Origin: an uncultured Olsenella sp.
Lineage (GTDB): Bacteria; Actinomycetota; Coriobacteriia; Coriobacteriales; Atopobiaceae
Length of the DNA stretch: 13,467 nt
Reading direction: 5' to 3'
Assembly: GCA_959598545.1 (NCBI GenBank)
Contig: CAUGFC010000044.1
Location: forward strand, 1-13,467
Shown: positions 1 to 6,471 of the stretch, in pieces
Layout of the letters: the number at the start of each line of letters is the position of its first letter
Position numbering within the stretch: the first letter of the stretch is position 1
Notes under the pieces: generated by a model
Databases searched by the model: none
The model's input: only the letters and a program-made list of their open reading frames with translations
What the model was told of the DNA's origin: nothing
Made by a program: the position numbers and the translations under genes

Positions 1-806
1 GCATGGTCAACGCCGAGATCTTCGCCGCCGAGCCGATCGTCACCCGCGTCATGGGCATCGACGAGGCCAAGGCCTCCGGCGCCGTCGCCCTCTTCGGCGA
101 GAAGTACGGCGACGTCGTGCGCGTGGTCTCCACCGGCGAGTCCGACGCGCCCTTCTCGCGCGAGCTCTGCGGCGGCACGCATGCCAAGAACACCGCCGAC
201 CTCGGCTTCTTCAAGATCGTCTCCGAGAGCTCCGTGGGCTCCAACGCCCGCCGCATCGAGGCCGTGACCTCGATGGGCGCGATCGAGTACGTGGACGAGC
301 GCCTGCTCGCCCTCGACGAGGTCGCCCACGAGCTCAAGTGCCGCCCGGACGACGTCGCGGCGCGCGCGGCCGCCCTCCAGTCGGAGCTGCGCGAGACGCG
401 CAAGGCGCTCGAGGCCGCCACGACCGGCGCCGGCGCCGGCAAGGTCGCCGACGCGTACAAGTCCGCGGTCCAGCTCGACGGCTACAAGGTCGTCGTCGCC
501 CGCATCGACGGCCTCTCCGGCAAGGAGATGCGCTCTGCCTGGGACGGCATCCGCGACGCGGCAAACGGCGAGCCCGTGGCCTGCGTGATCGCCTCCGCCA
601 CCCCCGACGGCAAGGTGGCGCTCCTCGCCGGTGGCACGGACGGCGCCGTCTCCGCGGGCTTCGCCGCGGGCTCCATCGTCAAGGACATCGCCGGCCTCGT
701 GGGCGGCCGCGGCGGCGGGCGCCCCAACATGGCGCAGGCCGGCGGCTCCGACGTCTCCGGCATCGACGCCGCGCTCGACGCCGCCCGTGCGGCGCTCGGC
801 ATCTAG
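1..806 (+). CDS. alaS: Alanine--tRNA ligase, C-terminal part (5' end outside window)
   Basis: Alanyl-tRNA synthetase charges tRNA-Ala with alanine in the cytoplasm. Only about the last 267 residues are here; the reading frame is already open at the window edge, so the ATG at base 3 is an internal Met, not the start. Seen: ALFGEKYGD followed by RELCGGTH (Cys56 and His60 of the visible part), the zinc-binding signature of the tRNA-SAD editing domain, and NARRIEAVTS just after it. A helical linker follows (about residues 100-150), then the DHHA1 C-Ala domain with the glycine-rich GGRGGGRP (234-241) and QAGGSD. These are hallmark AlaRS elements, so the identification is secure. The catalytic N-terminal domain cannot be judged. 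The stop is 3 nt before ruvX, which suggests co-transcription with ruvX and mltG. Confidence 0.97.
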   Translation, partial: MVNAEIFAAEPIVTRVMGIDEAKASGAVALFGEKYGDVVRVVSTGESDAPFSRELCGGTHAKNTADLGFFKIVSESSVGSNARRIEAVTSMGAIEYVDERLLALDEVAHELKCRPDDVAARAAALQSELRETRKALEAATTGAGAGKVADAYKSAVQLDGYKVVVARIDGLSGKEMRSAWDGIRDAANGEPVACVIASATPDGKVALLAGGTDGAVSAGFAAGSIVKDIAGLVGGRGGGRPNMAQAGGSDVSGIDAALDAARAALGI

Positions 807-809
807 TGG

Positions 810-1223
810 ATGCGGGTTCTCGCGCTCGACATCGGTGAGGTGCGCGTCGGGGTCGCGGTGAGCGATCCCGGCGCGCGCGTCGCGTCTCCGGTCTGCGTGC
901 TTCCCGCCGCGGAGGTGCTCGCGCACGCGGTCAGCTTCCGCCGCGTCCTCGAGGACTGGGAGCCCGACCTTCTCGTCTGCGGGCTGCCCCGCACGCTTTC
1001 GGGGGAGGAGGGCCCGCAGGCCGAGCGCATCCGCGCCCAGGCCGAGAAGATCGCGCAATCCTGCGGACTTCCGTTGGAGTTTGCCGACGAGCGCCTCTCG
1101 TCGGCCGAGGCCAAGCGTATCCTGAGGGAACAGGGCCTCTCCGAGCGCTCCATGCGCGGTCGCGTCGACTCCGTGGCCGCCTCGCTGTTCCTGCAGTCCT
1201 GGCTGGACGCCAGGCAGACCTGA
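810..1223 (+). CDS. ruvX: RuvX/YqgF family Holliday-junction resolvase-like nuclease
   Basis: 137 residues, the normal length for YqgF/RuvX, an RNase H-fold protein implicated in pre-16S rRNA 5' processing and described as a Holliday-junction resolvase. Seen: the N-terminal strand LALDIGEVRVGVAVSD with catalytic Asp7, CGLPRTLSGEEG (57-68), FADERLSSAEA with Asp93-Glu94, and a C-terminal RVDSVAASLFLQ with Asp120; the acidic residues expected of the active site are therefore present. The second position of the usual G-x-K/R-R-I-G motif is Val (GEVRVG), a mild variation. The ATG at 810 is 3 nt after the alaS stop and has no strong Shine-Dalgarno, so translational coupling to alaS is likely. alaS-ruvX-mltG is a common Gram-positive gene order and supports the call. 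Confidence 0.95.
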   Translation: MRVLALDIGEVRVGVAVSDPGARVASPVCVLPAAEVLAHAVSFRRVLEDWEPDLLVCGLPRTLSGEEGPQAERIRAQAEKIAQSCGLPLEFADERLSSAEAKRILREQGLSERSMRGRVDSVAASLFLQSWLDARQT

Positions 1224-1232
1224 AAGGGCACC

Positions 1233-2528
1233 ATGGCCACTTCCAGCAACCGCACCCCCCGGCACGGGGGCTCGCACTTCTCGACGGGCGGCCCCTCCGG
1301 CGCCGCCCCGGCCTCCGCGCCGGACGGGCAGCCGCAGGCCCCGCGCCCGGCCGGACCCGCCGGCGGCGCCACCGCCCCGCGCTCAGCCCTCGCCTCGGGC
1401 CGCGTGTCCACCAGGACCGCCGCCGCCACCCGTCGCGCCGGCGCCCACGCGCCGAGCGACCCGCGCGCCCCTCGCGGCGGCGGGCGCGGCCCGCTCGTCG
1501 TCATCGCCCTCGTCGCGGTTCTCGCCCTTGCGGCGGTCGCCGCGTTCGTCTTGGTCCCCTCGCTGCTCCCGGGCGGCGACACGACCGAGGAGCACCAGCT
1601 CGCCGAGAAGGGCACCGAGGTCACCATCACCGTCCCGGACGGCTCCGGCGCCGCCGCGGTCGCCCAGATCCTCTACGACAACGGGCTCATCTCCGACCAG
1701 AGCGCCTTCCTCTCCGAGGTCCGCCGCACCGAGGCCGAGGCCTCGATCAAGAGCGGCTCGTACCTGATCGTGGCCGGGACCGACGACTCCGACATCATCT
1801 CGCTGCTCACGGAGGGCCCCAACGTCTCCACCGCGCAGCTCGTCGTCCCCGAGGGCTTCACCGTGAGCCAGATCGCGGCCACGGCCGAGGAGTCCCTCGG
1901 CATCGCCTCCGCCGACTTCCTCGCCCAGGCCAAGGCCTCGGCCTACGTCGGCGACTACCCGTTCCTCGCCGCCGCAGCCGAGGAGGAGAGCGACTCCCTC
2001 GAGGGCTACCTCTTCCCCAAGACCTATGACTTCTCCAACGAGGCGAACGTCACGGCTGACACCGTGATTCGCGCCATGCTCGACCAGTACCAGACCGAGG
2101 TCGGCCCGCTCGACCTGGACGGCGCCGCCGCCACGCTCTCCAAGCGCTACGGGATCGACCTGGACGGCCACGACGTCCTGACCATGGCGTCGATCGTCGA
2201 GCGCGAGGCCGTGACGGACGAGCAGCGCGGCAAGGTCGCGTCGGTCTTCTACAACCGCCTGCGCGACGGCATGCGCCTGCAGAGCGACGCCACGCTGACC
2301 TACTCCCTCGGCCGTGCCGCGACCGCGGAGGAGATCAACACGCTGGACGACCCCTACAACACCAACCTGCGCGAGGGCCTCACGCCCACCCCGGTCTGCT
2401 CGCCGAGCCTGGCCTCGATTCAGGCTGCCTGCAGTCCCGAAAACACGAAGTACTACTACTTCTACATCACGCAGGACACCGAGCAGTTCTCCGAGACCTA
2501 CGACGAGCACCAGCAGGCGTACTCGTAG
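1233..2528 (+). CDS. mltG: Endolytic peptidoglycan transglycosylase MltG (YceG-like)
   Basis: Membrane-anchored lytic transglycosylase that cleaves nascent glycan strands and sets their length. 431 residues. Residues 1-86 are a low-complexity Pro/Ala/Gly/Arg-rich cytoplasmic tail; 87-110 form one hydrophobic membrane segment (LVVIALVAVLALAAVAAFVLV); 128-200 contain a LysM-like subdomain (VPDGSGAAAVAQILYDNGLI); from 203 the YceG domain follows. Family motifs seen: VVPEGFTVSQIA, LEGYLFPKTYDF (256-267), ASIVEREA (319-326, containing the catalytic Glu), VFYNRLRDGMRLQSDAT (338-353), DPYNTNLREGLTP (373-385). ATG at 1233 follows the SD-like GAAAGGG; the gap after ruvX is 9 nt. The long basic tail is unlike the short tails of proteobacterial MltG but tails of this kind occur in actinobacterial wall enzymes. 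The Cys at 389 and 400 near the C-terminus could form a disulfide outside the cell (inference). Confidence 0.95.
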   Translation: MATSSNRTPRHGGSHFSTGGPSGAAPASAPDGQPQAPRPAGPAGGATAPRSALASGRVSTRTAAATRRAGAHAPSDPRAPRGGGRGPLVVIALVAVLALAAVAAFVLVPSLLPGGDTTEEHQLAEKGTEVTITVPDGSGAAAVAQILYDNGLISDQSAFLSEVRRTEAEASIKSGSYLIVAGTDDSDIISLLTEGPNVSTAQLVVPEGFTVSQIAATAEESLGIASADFLAQAKASAYVGDYPFLAAAAEEESDSLEGYLFPKTYDFSNEANVTADTVIRAMLDQYQTEVGPLDLDGAAATLSKRYGIDLDGHDVLTMASIVEREAVTDEQRGKVASVFYNRLRDGMRLQSDATLTYSLGRAATAEEINTLDDPYNTNLREGLTPTPVCSPSLASIQAACSPENTKYYYFYITQDTEQFSETYDEHQQAYS

Positions 2529-2539
2529 AGGACGGGCGA

Positions 2540-3040
2540 ATGGGACTGTTTCGTGCCACGCGCTACGTGGCGAGCCTGCCGCTTGTGGACGTCGACGAGC
2601 TCGTCTCGTCCGGCGTGCGCCTCGTGCTGCTCGACCGTGACAACACCTGCGTCCCGCGCGACGCCGCGTCCGCGCCGGCCGAGGTCCTGGCCTGGCTCGA
2701 CCGCGCGCGCGAGGCGGGCCTGGGCCTGTGCCTGGTCTCCAACAACTTCCACTCCAGCCAGGTGGGCCGCACGGCCCGGGAGCTCGGCGTCGAAGTGGTC
2801 GACCACGCCATGAAGCCCGCCCCCTTCGCGCTCGTGCGCGCCATGCGGCTGATGGGCGCCTCGCGGGAGGAGACCGTCATGATCGGCGACCAGGTCTTCA
2901 CCGACGTCGCGGCCGGCAACCTCGCCGGGGTGAGGACGGTCCTCGTGCGCCCGCAGTCGCGCAAGGACCTCTGGTACACCCACGTCTTCCGCGTCTTCGA
3001 GCGCCTCGCCCTCCACGACGTCACCTTCGACGGCGAGTAG
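2540..3040 (+). CDS. yqeG: YqeG family HAD-IIIA phosphatase
   Basis: 166-residue HAD-superfamily protein of the YqeG/phosphatidylglycerophosphate phosphatase-like family (PGPMT1-related). Seen: motif I LVLLDRDNTCVPR with both aspartates (Asp32 nucleophile, Asp34), motif II LVSNNF (Ser67, Asn68), Lys92 in MKPAPFAL as motif III, and motif IV MIGDQVFTDVAAGN (Asp117, Asp122). All four HAD motifs are intact, so an active phosphatase is expected. The substrate is not determined by sequence; in bacteria YqeG is usually left as a putative phosphatase. The third position of motif I is Arg rather than the common Leu. ATG at 2540 is 11 nt after the mltG stop with GAGGACGGGC upstream, so it is probably the last gene of the alaS operon: the next 233 nt contain palindromes and a new promoter. 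Confidence 0.9.
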   Translation: MGLFRATRYVASLPLVDVDELVSSGVRLVLLDRDNTCVPRDAASAPAEVLAWLDRAREAGLGLCLVSNNFHSSQVGRTARELGVEVVDHAMKPAPFALVRAMRLMGASREETVMIGDQVFTDVAAGNLAGVRTVLVRPQSRKDLWYTHVFRVFERLALHDVTFDGE

Positions 3041-3069
3041 GACCTGCCCGGCCCGCCCGCTCCGCCGAC

Positions 3070-3111
3070 GTTGCTCCGAGAAGTGCGCTGCGCGGAACTT
3101 CTCTCCGCAAC
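3070..3111. repeat. Palindromic repeat unit 1 (42 bp), inverted relative to unit 2
   Basis: The unit runs from GTTGCTCCG to CTCCGCAAC. It is itself a hairpin: GTTGC pairs with GCAAC, and GAGAAGT pairs with ACTTCTC around the loop core GCGCTGCGCGGA. The reverse complement of 3161-3202 matches it at 37 of 42 positions. It lies directly after the yqeG stop, in DNA without a gene, and could terminate the upstream transcript, although no T-run follows. REP-like or MITE-like origin is an inference. Confidence 0.8.
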
Positions 3112-3150
3112 GCCGGACTGCGCGGGCGGGCCTGCCCGACGCCGCCTGAC

Positions 3151-3212
3151 GTGCCCCGATGTTGTGGAGGGGAGTTCCGCGCAGCGCACTCCCCGGAGCA
3201 ACGTCGGGGCAC
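3151..3212. repeat. Palindromic repeat unit 2 (62 bp with outer stem)
   Basis: The core 3161-3202 is the inverted partner of the unit at 3070. The palindrome here is longer: GTGCCCCGATGTTG (3151-3164) pairs with CAACGTCGGGGCAC (3199-3212) with a single G-T pair, and inside it GGGGAGT pairs with ACTCCCC around the loop TCCGCGCAGCGC. It ends about 20 bp before the likely aroK -10 box, so it covers the position where a -35 element would be. A double-stranded regulatory role or a folded RNA cannot be told apart from sequence alone. Confidence 0.8.
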
Positions 3213-3231
3213 GCCCCCGAGGGTTATCGAG

Positions 3232-3237
3232 TAGAAT
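3232..3237 (+). promoter_or_regulatory. Probable -10 box of the aroK promoter
   Basis: TAGAAT differs from TATAAT at one position and is the only AT-rich hexamer between the palindrome and the aroK start, leaving a leader of roughly 30 nt. No recognisable -35 hexamer is present at 16-18 bp: that position is inside the GC-rich stem of the palindrome. Position and box quality support it only moderately. Confidence 0.45.
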
Positions 3238-3273
3238 CTCTTCTCGGTATGCGAGTGGGAAGGGGGGAGAGAG

Positions 3274-3819
3274 TTGCCGCACGATCCGAGATACGTCGTC
3301 CACGAGGGGTGCGACCACATCTTCTTCGTTGGGTTTCTCGGCGCCGGCAAGTCCACCCTCGCGCGCAACCTCGGCGGCCTCTTCCACCGCCCCCACGTCG
3401 ACACCGACCGCCTCGTGGAGCGCGCCCTGGGCGCCACCGTGGCGCAGATCTTCGAGGACGAGGGGGAGGACCGCTTCCGCCGCGCCGAGACGGTCGAGCT
3501 GCGCAAGCTTGCCGCGCGCAAGTCGCTGCTCGTGAGCTGCGGCGGCGGCATCGTGGAGCGACCCGAGAACTGCAGACTCATGCACGAGATGGGCGTCGTG
3601 GTGTTTCTTGACGGCGACCTCGAGGACTCGCTGCGGCAGATCCGCCGCCCCGAGCTCAGGCCCGACCTCGGCACGGCCGAGCACGCGGCCGAGGTCTACC
3701 GCCGGCGCCGCCCGCTCTACGAGCGCGCCGCCGACCTCACGATCGACATACGCAACAAGACGTTCGAGCAGGTGGCCCTCGAGTCGGGGCAGCTGCTCTG
3801 GGAGAAGGGCCTGCTATGA
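3274..3819 (+). CDS. aroK: Shikimate kinase
   Basis: Phosphorylates shikimate at O3 with ATP in the chorismate pathway. 181 residues, typical length. Seen: Walker A GFLGAGKST (20-28), the DTD pair (Asp43 for Mg2+, Asp45 for shikimate), FRRAE (68-72) with the substrate-binding Arg69, the CGGG loop (89-92) that holds shikimate, a lid with RRPELRP (124-130) and the C-terminal YRRRRPLYERAADLTID (142-158). The start is TTG at 3274, chosen because AGGGGGGAG ends 4 nt before it and no in-frame ATG precedes the P-loop. The N-terminus is about 10 residues longer than in E. coli AroK. The stop overlaps the next start as ATGA, so translation of the AroB-like gene is probably coupled. Confidence 0.95.
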   Translation: MPHDPRYVVHEGCDHIFFVGFLGAGKSTLARNLGGLFHRPHVDTDRLVERALGATVAQIFEDEGEDRFRRAETVELRKLAARKSLLVSCGGGIVERPENCRLMHEMGVVVFLDGDLEDSLRQIRRPELRPDLGTAEHAAEVYRRRRPLYERAADLTIDIRNKTFEQVALESGQLLWEKGLL

Positions 3820-4997
3820 GCGACGAGACGACTGCCGAGAAGGATCGCGAGCTCGAGGCCGGGGAGACGGCCGAGAAGGACCCGGCGCCCGTCGCCGCGA
3901 GCGCGCAGCGCACCACGCGCCAGTGGGTGGTCATGCGCGGCGCCTCCATGGACCTGAGGGTGGGGGAGGGCATCCTCCCCGAGTTCGCCCGCGTGCTCAA
4001 GTCCGCCGCGGGCCGACCGCACCTGTGCCTGCTCGTCCACGAGCCGGGCGCGCCCGAGGACGTCGTGCGCACGCTCCACGACAACCTCTGCGCCGAGGGC
4101 TTCGAGGTCGCCACGGCGTCCCTCGACGCCTCCGCCTGCGACCTCGATGCCGTCGCGGCCTTCGTCGGGCGGCTCGACGAGGCCCGGGTCACGCGCGACG
4201 ACATCGTGCTCGCGGTGGGCGGCTACCGCACGCTCTCCGTGGCCTCCTTCGCCTGCGACGCCTGGTGCGGCGGCGTCCAGCTCGCCGAGGTGCCGCTCGA
4301 CCTGCCCTCCGCGGTCCTCGCCGCCACCACGCCGCGCGCGCTCGACGCCGCCGGTCGCGAGCGCATGCTCGAGCAGGACGCCACGGCGCGCTATACGGCC
4401 CTCGACCTCGACGTGCTTCTCGCCGACGCGACGGACGGGGAGCTTCGGCTCGCCTTCGCGCTCATGGCGCAGACCGCGCTGTGCGAGTCCGACCGCTCGT
4501 TCGGCCGGCTCTGGGACAACGCCGACGCGCTCGCAGCGGGCGACCGGAAGGCCCTCGCGGCCCAGCTCGCGGACGCCCTCAAGAGCCGCGGCAAGGTGTC
4601 CTCGTCCAACTCCGCCGCCCTGCGCCAGTCGCTCGAGCTCGGCACCACGTTCGCCACGGCGCTGGCCTCGGTCGCGCCGGGTGCGGTGGACGCCGGCGAG
4701 GCGCTCGCGGACGGCATGCGCTTCGCCGCCCGCCTGGGCGTGGTGCAGGAGTCCCTCTCGATCGACGACATGCTCGCCGTCGACGAGGTGCTCGAGCGCC
4801 TGGGCGTGGGCACCTCGCGCGTCGCCGTGGACCCCGCCGAGCTCGTCGCCGCGATCCGCTCCGAGCGCTACGCCCGCACGCGGCGCTTCATGCTGGCCGT
4901 CCCGCGCGCGCTCGGGCGCGTGCGGCTCGCGGTCATGACCGAGGAGCTGCTGACGGAGCACGTCACGGCCTGGTGCGCCTCTCGTCCGACCGACTAG
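3816..4997 (+). CDS. aroB-like: Degenerate 3-dehydroquinate synthase-like protein (AroB homologue lacking active-site residues)
   Basis: 393 residues. Placement (4-nt ATGA overlap with aroK) and the overall pattern match AroB, which makes 3-dehydroquinate from DAHP using NAD+ and zinc. Traces seen: VLAVGGYRTLSVASFACDAWCGGVQLAEVPLDL (131-163; written here by span) where AroB has GGG-x-x-GDxAGF-x-A and RGxxxxxxPTTLL; DGELRLAF (207-214) where AroB has an AE-x-x-K helix; and LELGTTFATAL (273-283) followed by AGEALADGM (293-301) where AroB has LNxGHTxGHA and HGEAV-x-x-GM. In this reading the zinc-ligand histidines are Thr280 and Ala293, the NAD glycine-loop is reduced to GGY, the DSSVGGKT loop is absent, and the catalytic Lys of the AE-x-x-K helix is Leu212. 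The first 30 residues are an acidic low-complexity tail. It is either catalytically dead and regulatory, or has changed function. Family assignment is from motif order, not a search. Confidence 0.75.
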   Translation: MSDETTAEKDRELEAGETAEKDPAPVAASAQRTTRQWVVMRGASMDLRVGEGILPEFARVLKSAAGRPHLCLLVHEPGAPEDVVRTLHDNLCAEGFEVATASLDASACDLDAVAAFVGRLDEARVTRDDIVLAVGGYRTLSVASFACDAWCGGVQLAEVPLDLPSAVLAATTPRALDAAGRERMLEQDATARYTALDLDVLLADATDGELRLAFALMAQTALCESDRSFGRLWDNADALAAGDRKALAAQLADALKSRGKVSSSNSAALRQSLELGTTFATALASVAPGAVDAGEALADGMRFAARLGVVQESLSIDDMLAVDEVLERLGVGTSRVAVDPAELVAAIRSERYARTRRFMLAVPRALGRVRLAVMTEELLTEHVTAWCASRPTD

Positions 4998-5033
4998 CGT
5001 CGGCGCTCGGACGGACATCGTCTCAAAACCTCG

Positions 5034-5042
5034 CGAGAAAGG
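5034..5042 (+). promoter_or_regulatory. Ribosome binding site of the Xaa-Pro peptidase gene
   Basis: GAGAAAGGA lies 7 nt before the ATG at 5050 and fixes that start. The 52-nt gap after the AroB-like gene shows no clear promoter or terminator, so the peptidase may be read from the aroK promoter. Confidence 0.6.
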
Positions 5043-5049
5043 ACACGAT

Positions 5050-6174
5050 ATGGCAGATGCGGCGGCTTGCATGGGGCGCGTGGAGCGCCTGCGCGCGCTC
5101 ATGGCGGAGCGCGGCTACGACGCGGTGATCCTGCGCAACAACCCCGACCTGCGCTGGCTCACCGGCGCGGAGCGCACCTTCGACGACGAGGTCGCGCACA
5201 CGGCCGTGGTGACGGCCGGCGGGCTCTGGCTCCACACCGACTCCCGCTACTACAACACCTTCGCCGAGCGCCTGGGCTCCGAGAGCGCCTGGGCCCTCGA
5301 CATGGAGGTCACCACGCCGGCCGCCTGGGCGGCGCGCCGCGCGGCCGCCGAGCGCGCTCGCGTGGTGGCCGTCGAGGACACGTGCGACCTCGCGTTCTAC
5401 GACGACCTTCTCGTCGAGCTGGCACGTGCCGGCGTGGCGTGCCTCACCCCGCGCCTCCACGGAGACATCTGCGACCTGCGCATGGTCAAGGACGCCGAGG
5501 AGATCGAGCTCATGAGGTGCGCGCAGGAGGTCACCGACGCCGCCTTCGAGCACATCTGCGGCTGGATCCGCCCGGGCGTGACCGAGCAGCAGATCCGCGT
5601 GGAGCTGGAGAACTATATGCTCTCCCACGGCGCAGACGAGCTCTCCTTCGGCTCGATCATCGCCTCGGGCCCAAACGGCGCGAACCCGCACGCGCAGCCC
5701 GGCGAGCGCCAGGTGCAGCTCGGCGACCTGATCGTCATGGACTACGGCGCCGGGTACCACGACTACCACTCCGACATGACCCGCACCGTGAGCGTGGGCG
5801 AGCCGAGCGACGAGCAGCGCCGCGTCTACGACGTCGTGCGCCGCGCCCACGAGGAGAGCGCCGCCGCCGTGCGCGCCGGCGTGATCGGCCGCGACGTCCA
5901 CGAGGTCGCGGCCCGCGTGATCGAGGAGGCCGGCTACGGCGAGTACTTCGGCCACGGACTTGGCCACGGCGTCGGCATCCAGATCCACGAGAACCCGAGC
6001 TTCAACCGCCGCTGGGAGCGCCCGGTGCCCGAGGGCTCCGTGGTCACCATCGAGCCGGGCATCTACCTGCCCGGGCGCTTCGGCATCCGCCTGGAGGACT
6101 TTGGTCTCGTGACCGCCGACGGCTACGAGCCGTTCACGCGCTCCACGCACGAGCTCGTGGTGGTGGGGAAGTAG
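5050..6174 (+). CDS. pepP: Xaa-Pro aminopeptidase/dipeptidase, M24 family
   Basis: Cytosolic metallopeptidase that removes the residue before proline. 374 residues with two parts: a creatinase-like N-terminal domain (about 8-140, starting RVERLRALMAERGYDAVIL) and the pita-bread M24 domain (145-370). All five dinuclear metal ligands are visible: Asp231 (VMDYGAGY), Asp242 (YHSDMTRT), His306 (GHGLGHGVG), Glu335 (VTIEPGIY) and Glu349 (GIRLEDFG); His313 in the IHE triad is the usual proton relay. Whether it prefers dipeptides (PepQ) or longer peptides (PepP) is not decided by sequence; the YqhT-type proteins of Firmicutes, encoded next to efp, are the closest pattern. Here efp is 3.9 kb downstream, with a PTS operon between them. 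Confidence 0.93.
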   Translation: MADAAACMGRVERLRALMAERGYDAVILRNNPDLRWLTGAERTFDDEVAHTAVVTAGGLWLHTDSRYYNTFAERLGSESAWALDMEVTTPAAWAARRAAAERARVVAVEDTCDLAFYDDLLVELARAGVACLTPRLHGDICDLRMVKDAEEIELMRCAQEVTDAAFEHICGWIRPGVTEQQIRVELENYMLSHGADELSFGSIIASGPNGANPHAQPGERQVQLGDLIVMDYGAGYHDYHSDMTRTVSVGEPSDEQRRVYDVVRRAHEESAAAVRAGVIGRDVHEVAARVIEEAGYGEYFGHGLGHGVGIQIHENPSFNRRWERPVPEGSVVTIEPGIYLPGRFGIRLEDFGLVTADGYEPFTRSTHELVVVGK

Positions 6175-6203
6175 GGGCGCGCGTCCTTCTCGCCGGACGC
6201 CCC
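6174..6203 (+). terminator. Weak hairpin after the peptidase gene
   Basis: GCGTCC (6181-6186) pairs with GGACGC (6195-6200) around the loop TTCTCGCC; the flanking GGGG and CCCC can extend the stem over a bulge. The stem begins at the stop codon. There is no T-run, so intrinsic termination would be inefficient; the loop is the recurring octamer described in the findings. Confidence 0.45.
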
Positions 6204-6241
6204 GGCGGCGACCATGCATCACTCGGATTTCTTGGCGAGAA
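6187..6241. repeat. Inverted pair of the TTCTCGCC octamer
   Basis: TTCTCGCC at 6187-6194 and its exact complement GGCGAGAA at 6234-6241 are separated by 39 nt. The same arrangement occurs after efp and after tlyA. Function unknown. Confidence 0.6.
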
Positions 6242-6326
6242 GAGCACCTCGCTTTACCTCGCAAGATTCAATAAACCCCAGCTCAGAGATCTACTAATAT
6301 TCCCGACCGATGTATCCTCGCGGCGT

Positions 6327-6346
6327 CGAAGTCTCCCGAGATTTCG
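6327..6346. promoter_or_regulatory. Dyad operator candidate abutting the man promoter -35
   Basis: The half-sites CGAAGTCTC and GAGATTTCG face each other across a CC centre and are complementary at 8 of 9 positions; the one exception can form a G-T pair. The last base is immediately before the -35 hexamer. This is the position expected of an activator site, or of a repressor blocking the -35. No regulator gene is in the window, so the cognate factor is unknown. Confidence 0.5.
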
Positions 6347-6375
6347 CTGACCGGGCGCAGGCAAAGTGCTAAGAT
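6347..6375 (+). promoter_or_regulatory. Sigma70-type promoter of the mannose-family PTS operon
   Basis: CTGACC (6347-6352, 4/6 to TTGACA) and TAAGAT (6370-6375, 4/6 to TATAAT) are exactly 17 bp apart, and TGC before the -10 makes it an extended -10 box. The predicted transcript would have a leader of about 90 nt. This is the best-formed promoter in the window. Confidence 0.65.
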
Positions 6376-6471
6376 GTGGACGGTATGTGGAGCGACGAGG
6401 GAGAAAGTGTGAACCCCTCTCGCCGTTGCACGAGTAGAGGCACGAGTTTGGATGAGAGAAGGAGGTAAGTG

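Noticed and set aside
3608..5128. 506-residue + strand frame overlapping aroK and the AroB-like gene
   Set aside because: Arg/Ala-rich shadow frame; the overlapping frames carry recognisable family motifs and coupled start/stop signals.
6347..6375. Sigma54 (-24/-12) promoter in front of the PTS operon
   Set aside because: GG and GC dinucleotides do not fall at the required GG-N10-GC spacing; the sigma70 boxes fit well.
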